From positions 186,001 to 250,000 of the forward strand of contig CAKZQC010000025.1 of assembly GCA_937139495.1 (NCBI GenBank): a stretch of DNA of 64,000 nt. Reading direction: 5' to 3'. Every line of letters begins with the position of its first letter. The first letter of the stretch is position 1. The position numbers and the translations under genes are program-made. The DNA is from an uncultured Saprospiraceae bacterium. GTDB lineage: Bacteria > Bacteroidota > Bacteroidia > Chitinophagales > Saprospiraceae. Below the pieces are notes generated by a model that searched no databases, had not been told where the DNA came from, and worked only from the letters and a program-made list of their open reading frames with translations. Positions 9,501-19,692 of this stretch are shown piece after piece.

Positions 9501-12500
9501 TTTAGATGACCTAACGGTTCGTGTACACTATGCCGCTGCTCCAATAGGAGCAACCTTTACTATGCCGCGAGATACCATTGTAGAAGGAGATGTATTAGGA
9601 TTGGTGCCTGATTCTATTTTGGGTGTTCTTCCTAGACCAGCAGCCTATTTTCGTGCGTTATCGTTGCCTATAGAGTTGTCTGGAGATACGATTTACTCGA
9701 CAGTAGGCAATGCAGGCAACCACCTTATTGAATATGGGGAAAACGGTACTTGTGGGGGGGCTTGTTTTGTGCCGTTTCATAGCCGAATACTTACTATATT
9801 GCCTGCATTTACTTGCGATAATGTACCCAATGTGGTAGAAGTGTGCGAAAACGATTCCATAAAACTATTGGAGAATAACCCAAGTAGTACCAGTTGGCTT
9901 TGGCAAGATGCCACATCGAGCAATAGAGGCACTACTAGACAAGTAAATATTTTTCCAGCGAGAACAACTGATGCAGGAACTTATCAAGTCTCTATTTCTA
10001 ATGGGATTGCCAATGCTGTTTGCCCTGTTGAGGTCATTGTCAATACCGCCGTAGGAGCAGTCGATAGTGCTGCTTTCTCAGGGTTGACCCCAATAGGAGT
10101 AGGCTGGTCAAATCCGATAGGTGTCAATACCGTTGATGGTGTTTACACTAGCGTAATTTCTCCAAATACTGCACAAGTTTGGTCTGGTTTCAATGCAGGT
10201 GCTTTAGCAGGTAATCCAGACATTACAGGAATAGAAATTCTAGTGACAGGCAAGTCTGTCAGTCCAGCTATTCAATTTCAATTAGAAATAAGTAAAGATG
10301 GTGGACTTAATTACAGTACCGCTGTGGTTACAAGAGCTTTCGCAATGCCCAACATAGATGAAGTAGTTACCTTTGGTGGAGTTAGTGATTTGTGGGGCGA
10401 AAGTGCTGGTTATTTTACAGCCGCAGACTTCAATACAGGAGGCTCGTTCCAGTTGCGTATTACTCGTTTGGGCGGATCCGCTGGAGACTCTCTGAGTATT
10501 GATAATGTTGTTACTAAAGTATTTTATAGCCAACCAACGTCGTTTAGCTTACCAACTACTTATGTGCCTCAGGGCGATACCTTGATTCTTTCTACACTCA
10601 ATCCGCAACCTTTATTAGGCGAATTTCGCTCGTATAGCAAGGAGATAGTCATAAAAGAAGATACGCTATTTCCTGCTACGACCAGTGTAGGGCTACACGA
10701 TATTATTTATGGGTTTGAAGATAAGAATGGTTGTTTTGCAGGTGTATCTCAGACCGTTAGAATTATGCCTCGGAATGGACCTTTGTGTTCAGGTGTGCCA
10801 ACCAATGTTACTGTTTGTACCAATGAGGACCTCGTCATAACAGACACAAGAACAGGGAATACAGCATGGGACTGGAAAGATGTGCGAGATAGCTCTTATA
10901 GTAGTTCTTCGACGGCGACAGTTTCTAATCCAGACCCTACATTATACCATGGTGTTCATACGGTAGAAGTCACTAATGGAGGTACCTTAGACACTTGTAC
11001 CATCTATGTAGAGGTACTACAACCGCAATATGCACCCGATAGAGACAGCACAGCGGTAACCCGACCAGGGCAAGTTAATGGATTTTGGAGCAGTATAAAT
11101 AATGCTATTATGAATAGTAATGCCTATGCCTCTGTAGCAGGTCCAGGTATGTTCACTTTAGACTTGTTCGATATAGGTTCGCCAAATTTGGGAATACCGA
11201 CCAGTGCTGTTATTACAGGAATAAAAGTAAATATTGAAGGCAATACAAGTTCCCTTAATACAGGAGTAAAAGTAAGAGTTGGAGGAATACCTCCAAGTTT
11301 ATCTCCGAATACCTACACTAGGATTTATCCTAATACAGGATCTGATCAAATTTTATCTTTTGGTGGTCCCAATGATCTGTGGGGACGAACATGGACAGTA
11401 GCAGAAGTAAATAACAACTTAAGAGTGGATATAAGAAACGTTTGTCCTACTTCAGCAGATTTTATGTACGTCGATGACGTAACGGTACAAGTATTTTATA
11501 AAGTACCTACCGTCACCGCTGGTGTATCAAGTGGTATTATCAATGCTACAATACCTGATACGATTGTTTTATCGCAGTCACCAAATGCCCCTGTTCCAGC
11601 TTATAGCATGGGTACGGGCGAGTATCGCTCTGCTACGGGACAAGTAGCGATTAGCAACGATAGCTTTTTTACCGCATTGGTTGCCCCTAATTCTACCCAT
11701 ACCGTTACTTATGGTATATACGACGATAAAGGCTGTTATGATGACGGTGGGTCTAGCTTCCAAATAGAAGCTAGACCAGCTGCAGGAGGTCTATGTGGAA
11801 GAGTAACTGAATTAGCGTCCGTTTGTATAGGCGATGCCTTGTCGATACTAGATAGTGCCACGACTACCAATAACTATATTTGGGAGAGACCATTAGGAAC
11901 GTCAATGGGAGTTGGAAATGTTTCCTCTTATAGTGTTTCATCAGCAGGTGCTTCCGATGAAGGGACTTATTACTTGATTATTACTGATGGAGCGTTGAGT
12001 GACACTTGCGAGATACGGGCATTGGTCAACAAACCAAGTGCAAGACAAGATAGTGTTTTGTCTACCTCAGGTTTTACCTTTGTTGGTACAACATGGTGGG
12101 ATCCAAATACTAATTTTGCTAGAACTAGCAATGGGCTTTATGCGACTACTATAGGTGGAGCGAACAGTACGATGATTATCAAAAATTTTAATCTTAATGC
12201 AGCTTCAATTCCTAACGATGCCGTCATACAAGGTATAGAGGTAATTATAGAAGCATATCCAGCAGGTTCTTTTGCTTCGAATCCGCCCCGAATAGATATT
12301 GATATGCGTTTTGGTGGAACTTCTCCAGCACCAGGACCTATTTCAGGAAGACGTTCTGATTGGTGGTGGGAGCGAGGTGTAGAAGAAACTAAAATATTTG
12401 GTAGTCCCAACGACCTTTGGGGAGCCTCAGTTATTACCAAAAATGAACTTGATAATGACTTGCAAATAGAGGTAACCGTCAATAATAATGGAGGGACTGT

Positions 12501-15500
12501 AGCGATGGATGTGATACGCCTCAAAGTCTATTACAATGAACCGCCTACTACAGGTATTTTTAGTCCGTCTTTGTATTATCAGCCAACAGTAATAACATTA
12601 ACTGACAGTATGCCTATGCCGATAGGAGGAACGTATAGCTCTTCTTTAGCACCTACTGCCTTGTCAAGCAATACCTTTTTTAATACCGGTGGTCTATCTC
12701 CCAATGTGTATGATTTGAATTATTCGGTTATAGACTTCAATGGTTGTACCGATGCCACTACTACCCAACTACTAGTTCGACCAGCAAGAACCGTAACTTG
12801 TGGTAGCATACCTGATACTATTACGGTCTGCGAAAGAGATACTTTCTTTTTGCAGGATAATCAGTCTGTGAGGCAATGGACGATAACAAATATAGCGACA
12901 AGTGCTACTAAGACAATCACTAGCCTAACTGATTTTGTAAGGTCTAATATCAATCCAGGTAACGCAGGACTGTATAGCGTGTTCAAAGAGGGTATTGATG
13001 CGACGGATACGATAACGTGTTATGTCTATCTAAAAGTTAATCTAGCCCCCGCACGCCCTATCATATACCTCGATAATGATGAAGTTTGTGAGAGGTTGTC
13101 TAATAAAATATATACCGACAACATACCCGGTATTACTACTTTTTGGAGAGCTCCTGATGGAACCAATTATATAACAGATACTATAAATTTTACCTTTTCA
13201 GTAAAGAGCGATTCAGGAACTTACTTTGCATCGAATGAAGATATAGCAACTGGATGTAGATCGTTGGGTAATGTTAGAGACATTGACGTCAAATCTAGAC
13301 CACCTCGCCCTGTATTGTCGAATGTACAAGTGTGCGAAGGGCAAGATATTGTACTTACTGCGAATACTACTATTGTACCTGATAGTATAATATGGCGATT
13401 TGATGGTCTTCATGACACAGTTACTTATGGGATTGATACCGTGTTGACTATAGCTGCTGGAAATCCTATTTTTTACAATTCGGGGCAATGGCAAGCGAGA
13501 AGTTTTATAAACGGTTGTGGTATTAATTCTACTCCTGCATTTGTATTGGTCAAACCAGCCCCTATTGCCAATATAGCTACGGCACCTAGTGTACTCTGTT
13601 ATGATCAAAATGCTGATTATACTGCTAGTGATGTAGGAAGTGGTGCGAGCTACGATTGGTACTCCATAGGGGCTACACCTACTTTATTAGGAAGTGGAAG
13701 GACGCTCACATTAGCCAATTTACAACAAGACACAGCAGTAGTATTAGTGGTGACTAAAAATGGCTGTATAGCTACCAATCAAGATACTGCTTATACTACG
13801 GTATCGCCAGCCCCTTACCGTCCTGACGTAATCAATGATACCGTTGATGTTTGTATCGGTTCAGATGCGTTAGTGGGAACTACACTAACAGGAGCAACTA
13901 GTTATACTTGGAGATTGGGAGCTACCCTAATAAGTACGAGCCGTACTTTTACGGTACTCAATGCCAATGTATCCAATGAAGGACGCTATGACTTGCAAGT
14001 AATAGACAGCTTTGGCTGTCCATTATTAGATACTTTTGTATATGTACAGGTCAATTCAGTTCCTTCGCCACCTACTATACTTAATGCCACCTCTTTTGTT
14101 TGCGAAGGAGATGATATTATACTAGAAGCTGCTACAATAGCTGGTCTTACCTACGAATGGACAGCACCTAACAATACTATTCTGACAGGTTCGAACATAA
14201 CGATTGCTTCCAACGCTCCAGAATATCTATCAGGGGTATGGACGGTTACCGCAATTAGCCCATTGACTAATTGCCGTGCCTCATCAGATATTAATGTTTC
14301 CATAGAACTGCAAGGAATAACGCCTATTGTTTTTGCGTACAACAGTACAGCTTGCCAAGGAGATGATATACAAGTGACTACCTCTATGTTGCCAAATGTA
14401 GTAGCTTATAATTGGTACGACAACTTGGGCAATAAGGTAGACTCTGTTCGTAATCCTCTCTTTAAGAACGTTCAGAATGCTACTACCTACTACCTAGAAG
14501 TAACCACACTTGGTGGTTGTACCTATACTAGAGATTCGTTGGACTTATTTCCAATCAATTCGAACTTGCCTAATGATTTATTTCAAACAGATAGTTTGTT
14601 GATTTGTGCCGATGGTACGCCAATTACATTTGGATTAGTCCCTATTGCTAGTACGAGCCTCCGCTATACTTTTACTAGACCCAATGGTACCACACAAGTC
14701 GGAACAGATCCTAATATTGTGTTGTTTACTAATGCGAATCAAAATGCAGTAGGAAACTATGAACTAATCGTTGAAGATACGGCATCTAATTGCACTCGTA
14801 CCGATTCTATCTATGTAGGGGTTAGGCTAGGAGCAGTCCCCAACGGTCAAATTACCGTATCAGGAAACTGTGTGGGGGACAATTTTGGAGCTCAATATAC
14901 AACCGCTGTTGCATTGCCTACGACCGTCAATTATACATGGACATTGCTCGCAGGAGCTACCATACAAGCTACAATAGTTACTACCACGGACGACCTAGCA
15001 CTTCAACTAGGAGATTTATATTATAACGATGCCGTCAATAGCACGGATATTTTACTCACGATAACGGATACTGTTAGTGGTTGTGCTGTTCCATATCCTG
15101 TTGGTGTTTCATTAGCCAATGTATTGCGTCCAGCACCTCTTACACCTTCCGTTTCTAACGATGGACCAACTTGCTTTGGCAGTAATGTCCAACTAGATGT
15201 GGTTCCTGTTGCTGGAAGTAGCTATGAGTGGTTTGCAGATAGTAACCGCACGATTACGGTCGGTATCGGCAACTCTATTTCGGTTGGTGGCATCACGACC
15301 GATAGTACGTTCTATGTCGTAGAGACAAACTCCAACGGCTGTACCGCAGATACCAGTACGCTAGTCGCTGTTATTAATAATACGACGGTGACGCCAGCAG
15401 TATTTGCAGACTCTACTTGTGTAGGAGGAACTATTAATGTTTATACCACTACGAGTGGCAGTCAATATGAGTGGACACACAACAACAGTAGTTTTACAAA

Positions 15501-18500
15501 CAATGATTCTTCGTTTGTGATACCGAATGCTACGTTAGCAGATACTGGATTTTATAACTTATCTATGCAGGATACCAATGGTTGTATATTAAACACAGTT
15601 TCTGTTAATGTAGTGGTATCGCCACTACCTACCGCACCGACAGTGACAGGACAAACTATTATTTGTATCGGAAGAAATATTGATTTGGTTGCTACAGGCT
15701 GCCCCAATGTCCAATGGATTGACGAGGTATCAAATGTTGTATTAGGTACTAATGCTACACTAACGATTACTCCGACAGATATATTCTACCAAGCGGAGCG
15801 TACTCGGATACGCTTGCAGTGTACCAGCCTAAATAATTGTAGTATTGATACGGTTATCACAGTCGTATATCGCCCGAAAGTAGGGGTGGCTTTGACAGGA
15901 GATTCCTTAGTTTGTTATGGTGGTAATGCCACTGTTAATAGCAATAGAACACAGCCAGTACGTTGGTATGCTGATTCTACACTAACCAACTTTATATCTA
16001 ATAGTCAAAGTATTACGCTCTCCAATCTGACCAATGACACGGCTATATATTATTTGGCAGGCGGACAAGGGTTCTGTTTGTCAGATACTTTAGGATTCAA
16101 TATCAGGGTCAATCCACTTATTGCGAAACCTATTATCACAGCGGATAGTACGGTATGTGAGGGAGCACCGATACGATTAACAACAACAGCTACAGGAGCT
16201 ATCAGCTATAACTGGTCAGGTCCCAATGGATTTACATCTAATCAACAAAATCCATTGCTCAATAATGTACAAGCAGCAGACACTGGTCAATATATGCTAG
16301 TAATAAGAGACTCTTTGGGGTGTATTTCGGACTCGGCTACAATGATTCTCAGCATGGACACACTACCAACAGCACCGACTACCGACGGCGGTAATTTTAT
16401 TTGCCAAGGAGATACCTTATTTTTAGTAGCACAAGGTACGGCAGGCTGTGACAGTACGCAATGGATTGGTCCAGCAGGTACGAGTGTACCCACAGGAGAC
16501 AGTATAGCCATATTGCCAACAGACCTTGCCAATTATAGGAGTGGTTTATGGCGATTGACGTGTATTGATACCACGACCAATTGTCCTTCGTACTCCAACA
16601 ATAAATTGGTGGTTATTGCCAATCCTGTAACGGCACCACAAGTGGCACTGATTACCGCTTCAGTATGTAGAGGAGGTTCGGCAGAAGTAGCTGTCACCAA
16701 TGCACAAGCAAACCAAACATACCATTGGTATCCCGATGCGAATCTGGATATTCCAATTGCGATAGGACCTAACCCAACAATAGCAGGTATAGATAAGGAT
16801 ACCACACTATATGTGGTTGCCATTAGCAATAGAGGTTGCCAATCACTGCCAACTATTTTGACGATACAGCCTGTCATAAAACCTGCACCCAGTGTGCCTG
16901 CTACGTTTGCTACTTGCGAGGGGCAAAATGTAACCGTTAATTATACTGGATCTCCAGGGATGCGTTATTGTTGGTCGCACAGTAGCAACGGCTCTGTTAC
17001 GTACGATTCTACATTCCGAATCAGTAATGTTAGCACTGCCGATGCAGGAACTTATACGTTCTCTATGACCGATACGTTTGGTTGTCGTTTGGCAGATACC
17101 AGCTTCTTGCTTATTGTCGATACGCTACCAGCAGAACCTATAATTGTAGGAGACAGCATGTATTGTCAAGGAGAGGATATTTTATTGGTTGGTACCAATA
17201 TGACACCAATAGTGGATTCAATATTTTGGGGGAATGGCACAGGCAATATTTTCTCTAATAATGACACGTTGATTATTGTGCCTAGCAATACAGGATACGG
17301 TAATAGCAACTGGCGTGTACGCGTCAAGGATGCAAATGGCTGTATCAATACTTCGGACTTTTTTGCCGTAGCAGTCAATCCAATACCTATGGTAACTGCT
17401 ACGAGCGATGGTCCCTATTGTGGCAGCAGTGCTACGGCAACATTCTCAACGAGGAGTGTACAAACAGGAGCAAATTATACTTGGTATGATCGTTTTGGCA
17501 ATCCATTGGGTACAGGAAATAGTTACGTTGATATTATTACCGACACTACGACAGTCATAGTGGGCAGCGAAATATTAGGTTGCGAAGGTTTTGACACGAT
17601 TACAGTGCTTTTAAATGCACCACCTATACTGGGATTATTAAGCTCTAGCGACACGATTTGTGCAGGAGAAAATATTACGATTGGCACTACGACTTTTGGT
17701 AGTCGTTATGAGTGGACAGGTCCCGCAGGATTTGTTACGTATGATTCGGTGTTTACTATTACGAACGCAGACCCATTGATAGACGCAGGTATTTATACAC
17801 TGAACTACATGAACCTTGCAGGCTGTAGCAGCAGTACAACGTACCGATTGGTGATCAATAATACTCCTGCTGTGCCAACTATCACAGGAGCAACTACCTA
17901 TTGTGATGGCATACCCGTCGTATTGACTGCCAATAACGTGGTCGGAAATAATTTGCTCTGGAACAACGGAACAACTAGTCCATTTCCCAATACAACGACA
18001 TTGACAATACCTACCACAGACCCTAGTTATGTCAACAACAATAACTGGACGTTAATTAGCTTTAATAGTGATAATTGTGTGGCGACTTCTGCACCATTTA
18101 CAGTCACTATCCATACGCTGCCAACAGTTGTACTAGATAATGATGGTCCTTATTGTGGAGCCAATACGGCTACGTTTGAACCTCGTACGGTACAAACAGG
18201 AGCAACTTATCGTTGGTACACACAGAACAGCAGTTTGCCAATAATGACAGCAGATAGCTTCGTGATTGCTAATCTAGCAACAGATACTACGATGATTGTA
18301 GAAATACAAGATATGAACGGCTGTACCGCAAGAGATACGAGTACGGCTCAGGTTGTATTGCCCGCAGCACCAGTGGTTACTAGTTTTGGAGTGCCTTGTG
18401 CAGGAAACGATTTTGTATTGCAAACACCAACTTATGGACTAAATTACCAATGGACGACACCAACGGGATTGATTACTTATGATTCTGTACTAACAGTCGC

Positions 18501-19629
18501 CAATTTTGGTGTACTAGATACAGGTGCTTATACGCTCAATTTCGTAGATAGCAACGGTTGTAGAGCCATGTTGACTACCGTCAATGTCGGAATACAAGCT
18601 GCTCCATTAGCGGCTACCATACAAGGGGATACGTTTATTTGTGCAGGTGATTCGATTGTGTTGACACACAATGCTGCTAGCAATTATAATACACGTTGGG
18701 TGACCAACGGGAACAGTTTCAGTGTAGATACGTTGATTGTATTGCCAAGCAATAGTAGTTATAACAATACCTTTTGGACACTCGAAGTAGAAGATGCAAC
18801 GACAGGTTGTACCAACAACACAACCATACAAATAGGTAGAAGAGCGGCACCAATCGTATTGGTCAGCAATAATGGTCCTATCTGTGCAGGTTCTGATGCC
18901 ATCTTCAATGCTTCCAATATACCAAATGCAAGTTATACTTGGTTTGATACCGATACTACTGGTCTAATATTGGGCGGTGGTGCTAATCTAACACTACCAG
19001 AACTTGACCAAATGCAAGTGGTGGCACTACAGGTAGCAGTAGGGAACTGTATTGCCTACGCAACAGATTCTATCGAAATAGCTCAAAATGCAGGCAGCAT
19101 AATGGCTCAAAACGATACCGTCAATGTAATAGCAGGATCTAGTTCGACTATTGTCAATGTAATTGATAATGATAGTTTGGGGGGTGCTTGGAGTATCAAT
19201 ATGCTCACATTGCCTAGCCAAGCGAATGCTATCAATCTCAATAATGGCAACTTTGATATAGATATGACTGATGTCAATACCAACGATGAATTGACTTACA
19301 TTGTCTGCAATCCTAGTTGTGTTAGTAGTTGTGATACGGCTGTTTTGTTTATCCATGTTTCCACGTTGGGAGACTGCATGATACCCAATATATTTACGCC
19401 GAATGGCGATGGAGTCAACGACGTTTTTGAAATTCCTTGCTTGACAGGTATGGGCAATCATCTTTGGATTTTCAATCGTTGGGGTGACTTGATTTACGAA
19501 ACTGATAATTATCAAAATAACTGGAGCGGAAAACACAATGGTGTGGACGTGGCAGATGGAACTTATTTTTATATTCTACAGACCAACTCTGGAGAAGAAA
19601 AACAAAGTTCTATAGAAGTAAGGAGATAG
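6577..19629 (+). CDS. Giant multi-Ig type IX-secreted adhesin, type B sorting domain (4350 aa)
   Basis: The 4350-residue protein has an N-terminal signal peptide (cleavage after ALAQ, about residue 25). Residues 25-400 form beta domains, including a DLDGDSVVYKL segment typical of large gliding-motility proteins. From about 405 to 2075 a composite unit of Ig-like domain, jelly-roll-like domain with an NDLWG signature, and a short third domain is repeated five times. From about 2075 to 4165 there are about 25 Ig-like domains, each with a VCEG-type start and a D.GC end. A cadherin-like/Big_9-type domain (VNVIAGSSSTIVNVIDND) precedes the C-terminal type B sorting domain at 4266-4350, beginning IPNIFTPNGDGVNDVFEI and ending in a .Y.N.W.G...G....DGTYFYIL pattern. 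The predicted role is a cell-surface adhesin exported by the T9SS. PorP and PorE-like genes follow directly. Confidence 0.92.
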   Translation: MNKILLHVTFLSVFYFLGVSAALAQHNTGAYLSYSSLSPSSVEVTLELTRVCTGASFPATTTVTANRSITLIAACIGRGNFTHTLTLSSSSPSENPMCNSLYSCSLSNLNLETAIYKGTVSVPPTILSLFCSRMVEISYDGGSRVDYSPVASTIVNGQNISTRIIIDDISVSNHSPTFSSPLHINARFDVAGNDTTRYSQERRFDLDGDSVVYKLVNAERSKGMGVNYVGPYSATNLINNDYLLLNPQTGQLDFNATAAVSGPVAILVQEYRGGVLLNTSRRDIAIFSENTSNNYPELTGFHNQRNNFETTIYEGSSVQLELGAWDLDASDVIDVKANNLPPTAMITYTPKTGNPNQGIAVIDWSPNSTQLGRHEFTVSVRDNNCPIRGEKSYTYTINVARPPAVTCGGIDYTDLVCEGNSIVVEDTANIVSTISDWELVSLRTGERWFNSTAGGFDIDSTQSHVHTGGYQLIINPIAGFPIVCPLDIQVVKPQKRVQPPVSGFGVNSTPSSGWTNVSNLQTANPTAYFDNNVSNEHTLVFSNILPAGAIVLGLEPTIRLNLGGSSTPVEVQVEVEKKGSGGLFTADTSYRKIIVGTNVRTEYFGHPNELWGSDWNSTDIANGIRVKISSNPIAGSFGTTRVDYAQLLVYYTLPVDIGFNGTVDITRPNDSVFSVIGLPETNRGNGGLGVYSASTIPNNAFVEDTLRTLFAPSGNHLISYTTIDNNGCIEKDTASIRIKSSPVLSCLQLPNTVTVCQYGLLSIRDDNPGAISWDWQDPLGTTISTDTTLEIYDVRPADAGTYTVVLTDAVSNTLTCSVVVDIEQASIAGAATPYYYPSNENGDWDDADGVYTSDHAKEKDNGKAHEWEDILPSGLNVNDIVGIELLLNGATHDNGFPTVGVLAEISGDDGTTFAPNTQTAYWSGAKHVYENRTLGGCNDLWGYTSAQWASFLSAGPRGNFVVKLTKIGDNNKRLDLDDLTVRVHYAAAPIGATFTMPRDTIVEGDVLGLVPDSILGVLPRPAAYFRALSLPIELSGDTIYSTVGNAGNHLIEYGENGTCGGACFVPFHSRILTILPAFTCDNVPNVVEVCENDSIKLLENNPSSTSWLWQDATSSNRGTTRQVNIFPARTTDAGTYQVSISNGIANAVCPVEVIVNTAVGAVDSAAFSGLTPIGVGWSNPIGVNTVDGVYTSVISPNTAQVWSGFNAGALAGNPDITGIEILVTGKSVSPAIQFQLEISKDGGLNYSTAVVTRAFAMPNIDEVVTFGGVSDLWGESAGYFTAADFNTGGSFQLRITRLGGSAGDSLSIDNVVTKVFYSQPTSFSLPTTYVPQGDTLILSTLNPQPLLGEFRSYSKEIVIKEDTLFPATTSVGLHDIIYGFEDKNGCFAGVSQTVRIMPRNGPLCSGVPTNVTVCTNEDLVITDTRTGNTAWDWKDVRDSSYSSSSTATVSNPDPTLYHGVHTVEVTNGGTLDTCTIYVEVLQPQYAPDRDSTAVTRPGQVNGFWSSINNAIMNSNAYASVAGPGMFTLDLFDIGSPNLGIPTSAVITGIKVNIEGNTSSLNTGVKVRVGGIPPSLSPNTYTRIYPNTGSDQILSFGGPNDLWGRTWTVAEVNNNLRVDIRNVCPTSADFMYVDDVTVQVFYKVPTVTAGVSSGIINATIPDTIVLSQSPNAPVPAYSMGTGEYRSATGQVAISNDSFFTALVAPNSTHTVTYGIYDDKGCYDDGGSSFQIEARPAAGGLCGRVTELASVCIGDALSILDSATTTNNYIWERPLGTSMGVGNVSSYSVSSAGASDEGTYYLIITDGALSDTCEIRALVNKPSARQDSVLSTSGFTFVGTTWWDPNTNFARTSNGLYATTIGGANSTMIIKNFNLNAASIPNDAVIQGIEVIIEAYPAGSFASNPPRIDIDMRFGGTSPAPGPISGRRSDWWWERGVEETKIFGSPNDLWGASVITKNELDNDLQIEVTVNNNGGTVAMDVIRLKVYYNEPPTTGIFSPSLYYQPTVITLTDSMPMPIGGTYSSSLAPTALSSNTFFNTGGLSPNVYDLNYSVIDFNGCTDATTTQLLVRPARTVTCGSIPDTITVCERDTFFLQDNQSVRQWTITNIATSATKTITSLTDFVRSNINPGNAGLYSVFKEGIDATDTITCYVYLKVNLAPARPIIYLDNDEVCERLSNKIYTDNIPGITTFWRAPDGTNYITDTINFTFSVKSDSGTYFASNEDIATGCRSLGNVRDIDVKSRPPRPVLSNVQVCEGQDIVLTANTTIVPDSIIWRFDGLHDTVTYGIDTVLTIAAGNPIFYNSGQWQARSFINGCGINSTPAFVLVKPAPIANIATAPSVLCYDQNADYTASDVGSGASYDWYSIGATPTLLGSGRTLTLANLQQDTAVVLVVTKNGCIATNQDTAYTTVSPAPYRPDVINDTVDVCIGSDALVGTTLTGATSYTWRLGATLISTSRTFTVLNANVSNEGRYDLQVIDSFGCPLLDTFVYVQVNSVPSPPTILNATSFVCEGDDIILEAATIAGLTYEWTAPNNTILTGSNITIASNAPEYLSGVWTVTAISPLTNCRASSDINVSIELQGITPIVFAYNSTACQGDDIQVTTSMLPNVVAYNWYDNLGNKVDSVRNPLFKNVQNATTYYLEVTTLGGCTYTRDSLDLFPINSNLPNDLFQTDSLLICADGTPITFGLVPIASTSLRYTFTRPNGTTQVGTDPNIVLFTNANQNAVGNYELIVEDTASNCTRTDSIYVGVRLGAVPNGQITVSGNCVGDNFGAQYTTAVALPTTVNYTWTLLAGATIQATIVTTTDDLALQLGDLYYNDAVNSTDILLTITDTVSGCAVPYPVGVSLANVLRPAPLTPSVSNDGPTCFGSNVQLDVVPVAGSSYEWFADSNRTITVGIGNSISVGGITTDSTFYVVETNSNGCTADTSTLVAVINNTTVTPAVFADSTCVGGTINVYTTTSGSQYEWTHNNSSFTNNDSSFVIPNATLADTGFYNLSMQDTNGCILNTVSVNVVVSPLPTAPTVTGQTIICIGRNIDLVATGCPNVQWIDEVSNVVLGTNATLTITPTDIFYQAERTRIRLQCTSLNNCSIDTVITVVYRPKVGVALTGDSLVCYGGNATVNSNRTQPVRWYADSTLTNFISNSQSITLSNLTNDTAIYYLAGGQGFCLSDTLGFNIRVNPLIAKPIITADSTVCEGAPIRLTTTATGAISYNWSGPNGFTSNQQNPLLNNVQAADTGQYMLVIRDSLGCISDSATMILSMDTLPTAPTTDGGNFICQGDTLFLVAQGTAGCDSTQWIGPAGTSVPTGDSIAILPTDLANYRSGLWRLTCIDTTTNCPSYSNNKLVVIANPVTAPQVALITASVCRGGSAEVAVTNAQANQTYHWYPDANLDIPIAIGPNPTIAGIDKDTTLYVVAISNRGCQSLPTILTIQPVIKPAPSVPATFATCEGQNVTVNYTGSPGMRYCWSHSSNGSVTYDSTFRISNVSTADAGTYTFSMTDTFGCRLADTSFLLIVDTLPAEPIIVGDSMYCQGEDILLVGTNMTPIVDSIFWGNGTGNIFSNNDTLIIVPSNTGYGNSNWRVRVKDANGCINTSDFFAVAVNPIPMVTATSDGPYCGSSATATFSTRSVQTGANYTWYDRFGNPLGTGNSYVDIITDTTTVIVGSEILGCEGFDTITVLLNAPPILGLLSSSDTICAGENITIGTTTFGSRYEWTGPAGFVTYDSVFTITNADPLIDAGIYTLNYMNLAGCSSSTTYRLVINNTPAVPTITGATTYCDGIPVVLTANNVVGNNLLWNNGTTSPFPNTTTLTIPTTDPSYVNNNNWTLISFNSDNCVATSAPFTVTIHTLPTVVLDNDGPYCGANTATFEPRTVQTGATYRWYTQNSSLPIMTADSFVIANLATDTTMIVEIQDMNGCTARDTSTAQVVLPAAPVVTSFGVPCAGNDFVLQTPTYGLNYQWTTPTGLITYDSVLTVANFGVLDTGAYTLNFVDSNGCRAMLTTVNVGIQAAPLAATIQGDTFICAGDSIVLTHNAASNYNTRWVTNGNSFSVDTLIVLPSNSSYNNTFWTLEVEDATTGCTNNTTIQIGRRAAPIVLVSNNGPICAGSDAIFNASNIPNASYTWFDTDTTGLILGGGANLTLPELDQMQVVALQVAVGNCIAYATDSIEIAQNAGSIMAQNDTVNVIAGSSSTIVNVIDNDSLGGAWSINMLTLPSQANAINLNNGNFDIDMTDVNTNDELTYIVCNPSCVSSCDTAVLFIHVSTLGDCMIPNIFTPNGDGVNDVFEIPCLTGMGNHLWIFNRWGDLIYETDNYQNNWSGKHNGVDVADGTYFYILQTNSGEEKQSSIEVRR
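7795..12798 (+). repeat. Five ~1-kb composite repeats inside the giant adhesin
   Basis: The Ig-like starts (C...P..V.VC pattern) occur near 7795, 8809, 9813, 10785, 11793 and 12799, giving periods of about 972-1014 nt. Each of the five units contains one NDLWG/NELWG/SDLWG signature (near 8400, 9390, 10385, 11375 and 12410) followed about 45 residues later by a V.V.Y strand. The copies are diverged in DNA but collinear in protein. Confidence 0.75.
15640..19080 (+). repeat. Three-Ig super-repeat, period 738 nt, inside the giant adhesin
   Basis: The conserved first Cys codon of the P1-type Ig domain lies at 15664, 16402, 17164, 17902 and 18640, spaced 738, 762, 738 and 738 nt. Between them P2-type (GPYCG...TWY) and P3-type (CAGEN...YEWTGP) Ig domains alternate in fixed order. 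The unit is therefore about 246 residues made of three Ig subtypes. Confidence 0.75.
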
Positions 19630-19638
19630 TTTCTCTAT

Positions 19639-19676
19639 GAATGCTAGACCGCTTTTGGGCGGTCTAGCATTCTTTT
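19639..19676 (+). terminator. Terminator after the giant adhesin
   Basis: A perfect 14-bp stem (GAATGCTAGACCGC with its complement at 19659-19672), loop TTTTGG, then TTTT. It sits 17 bp before the PorP start, so it probably attenuates read-through into porP. Confidence 0.88.
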
Positions 19677-19692
19677 AAAAAAATAAATTAAT

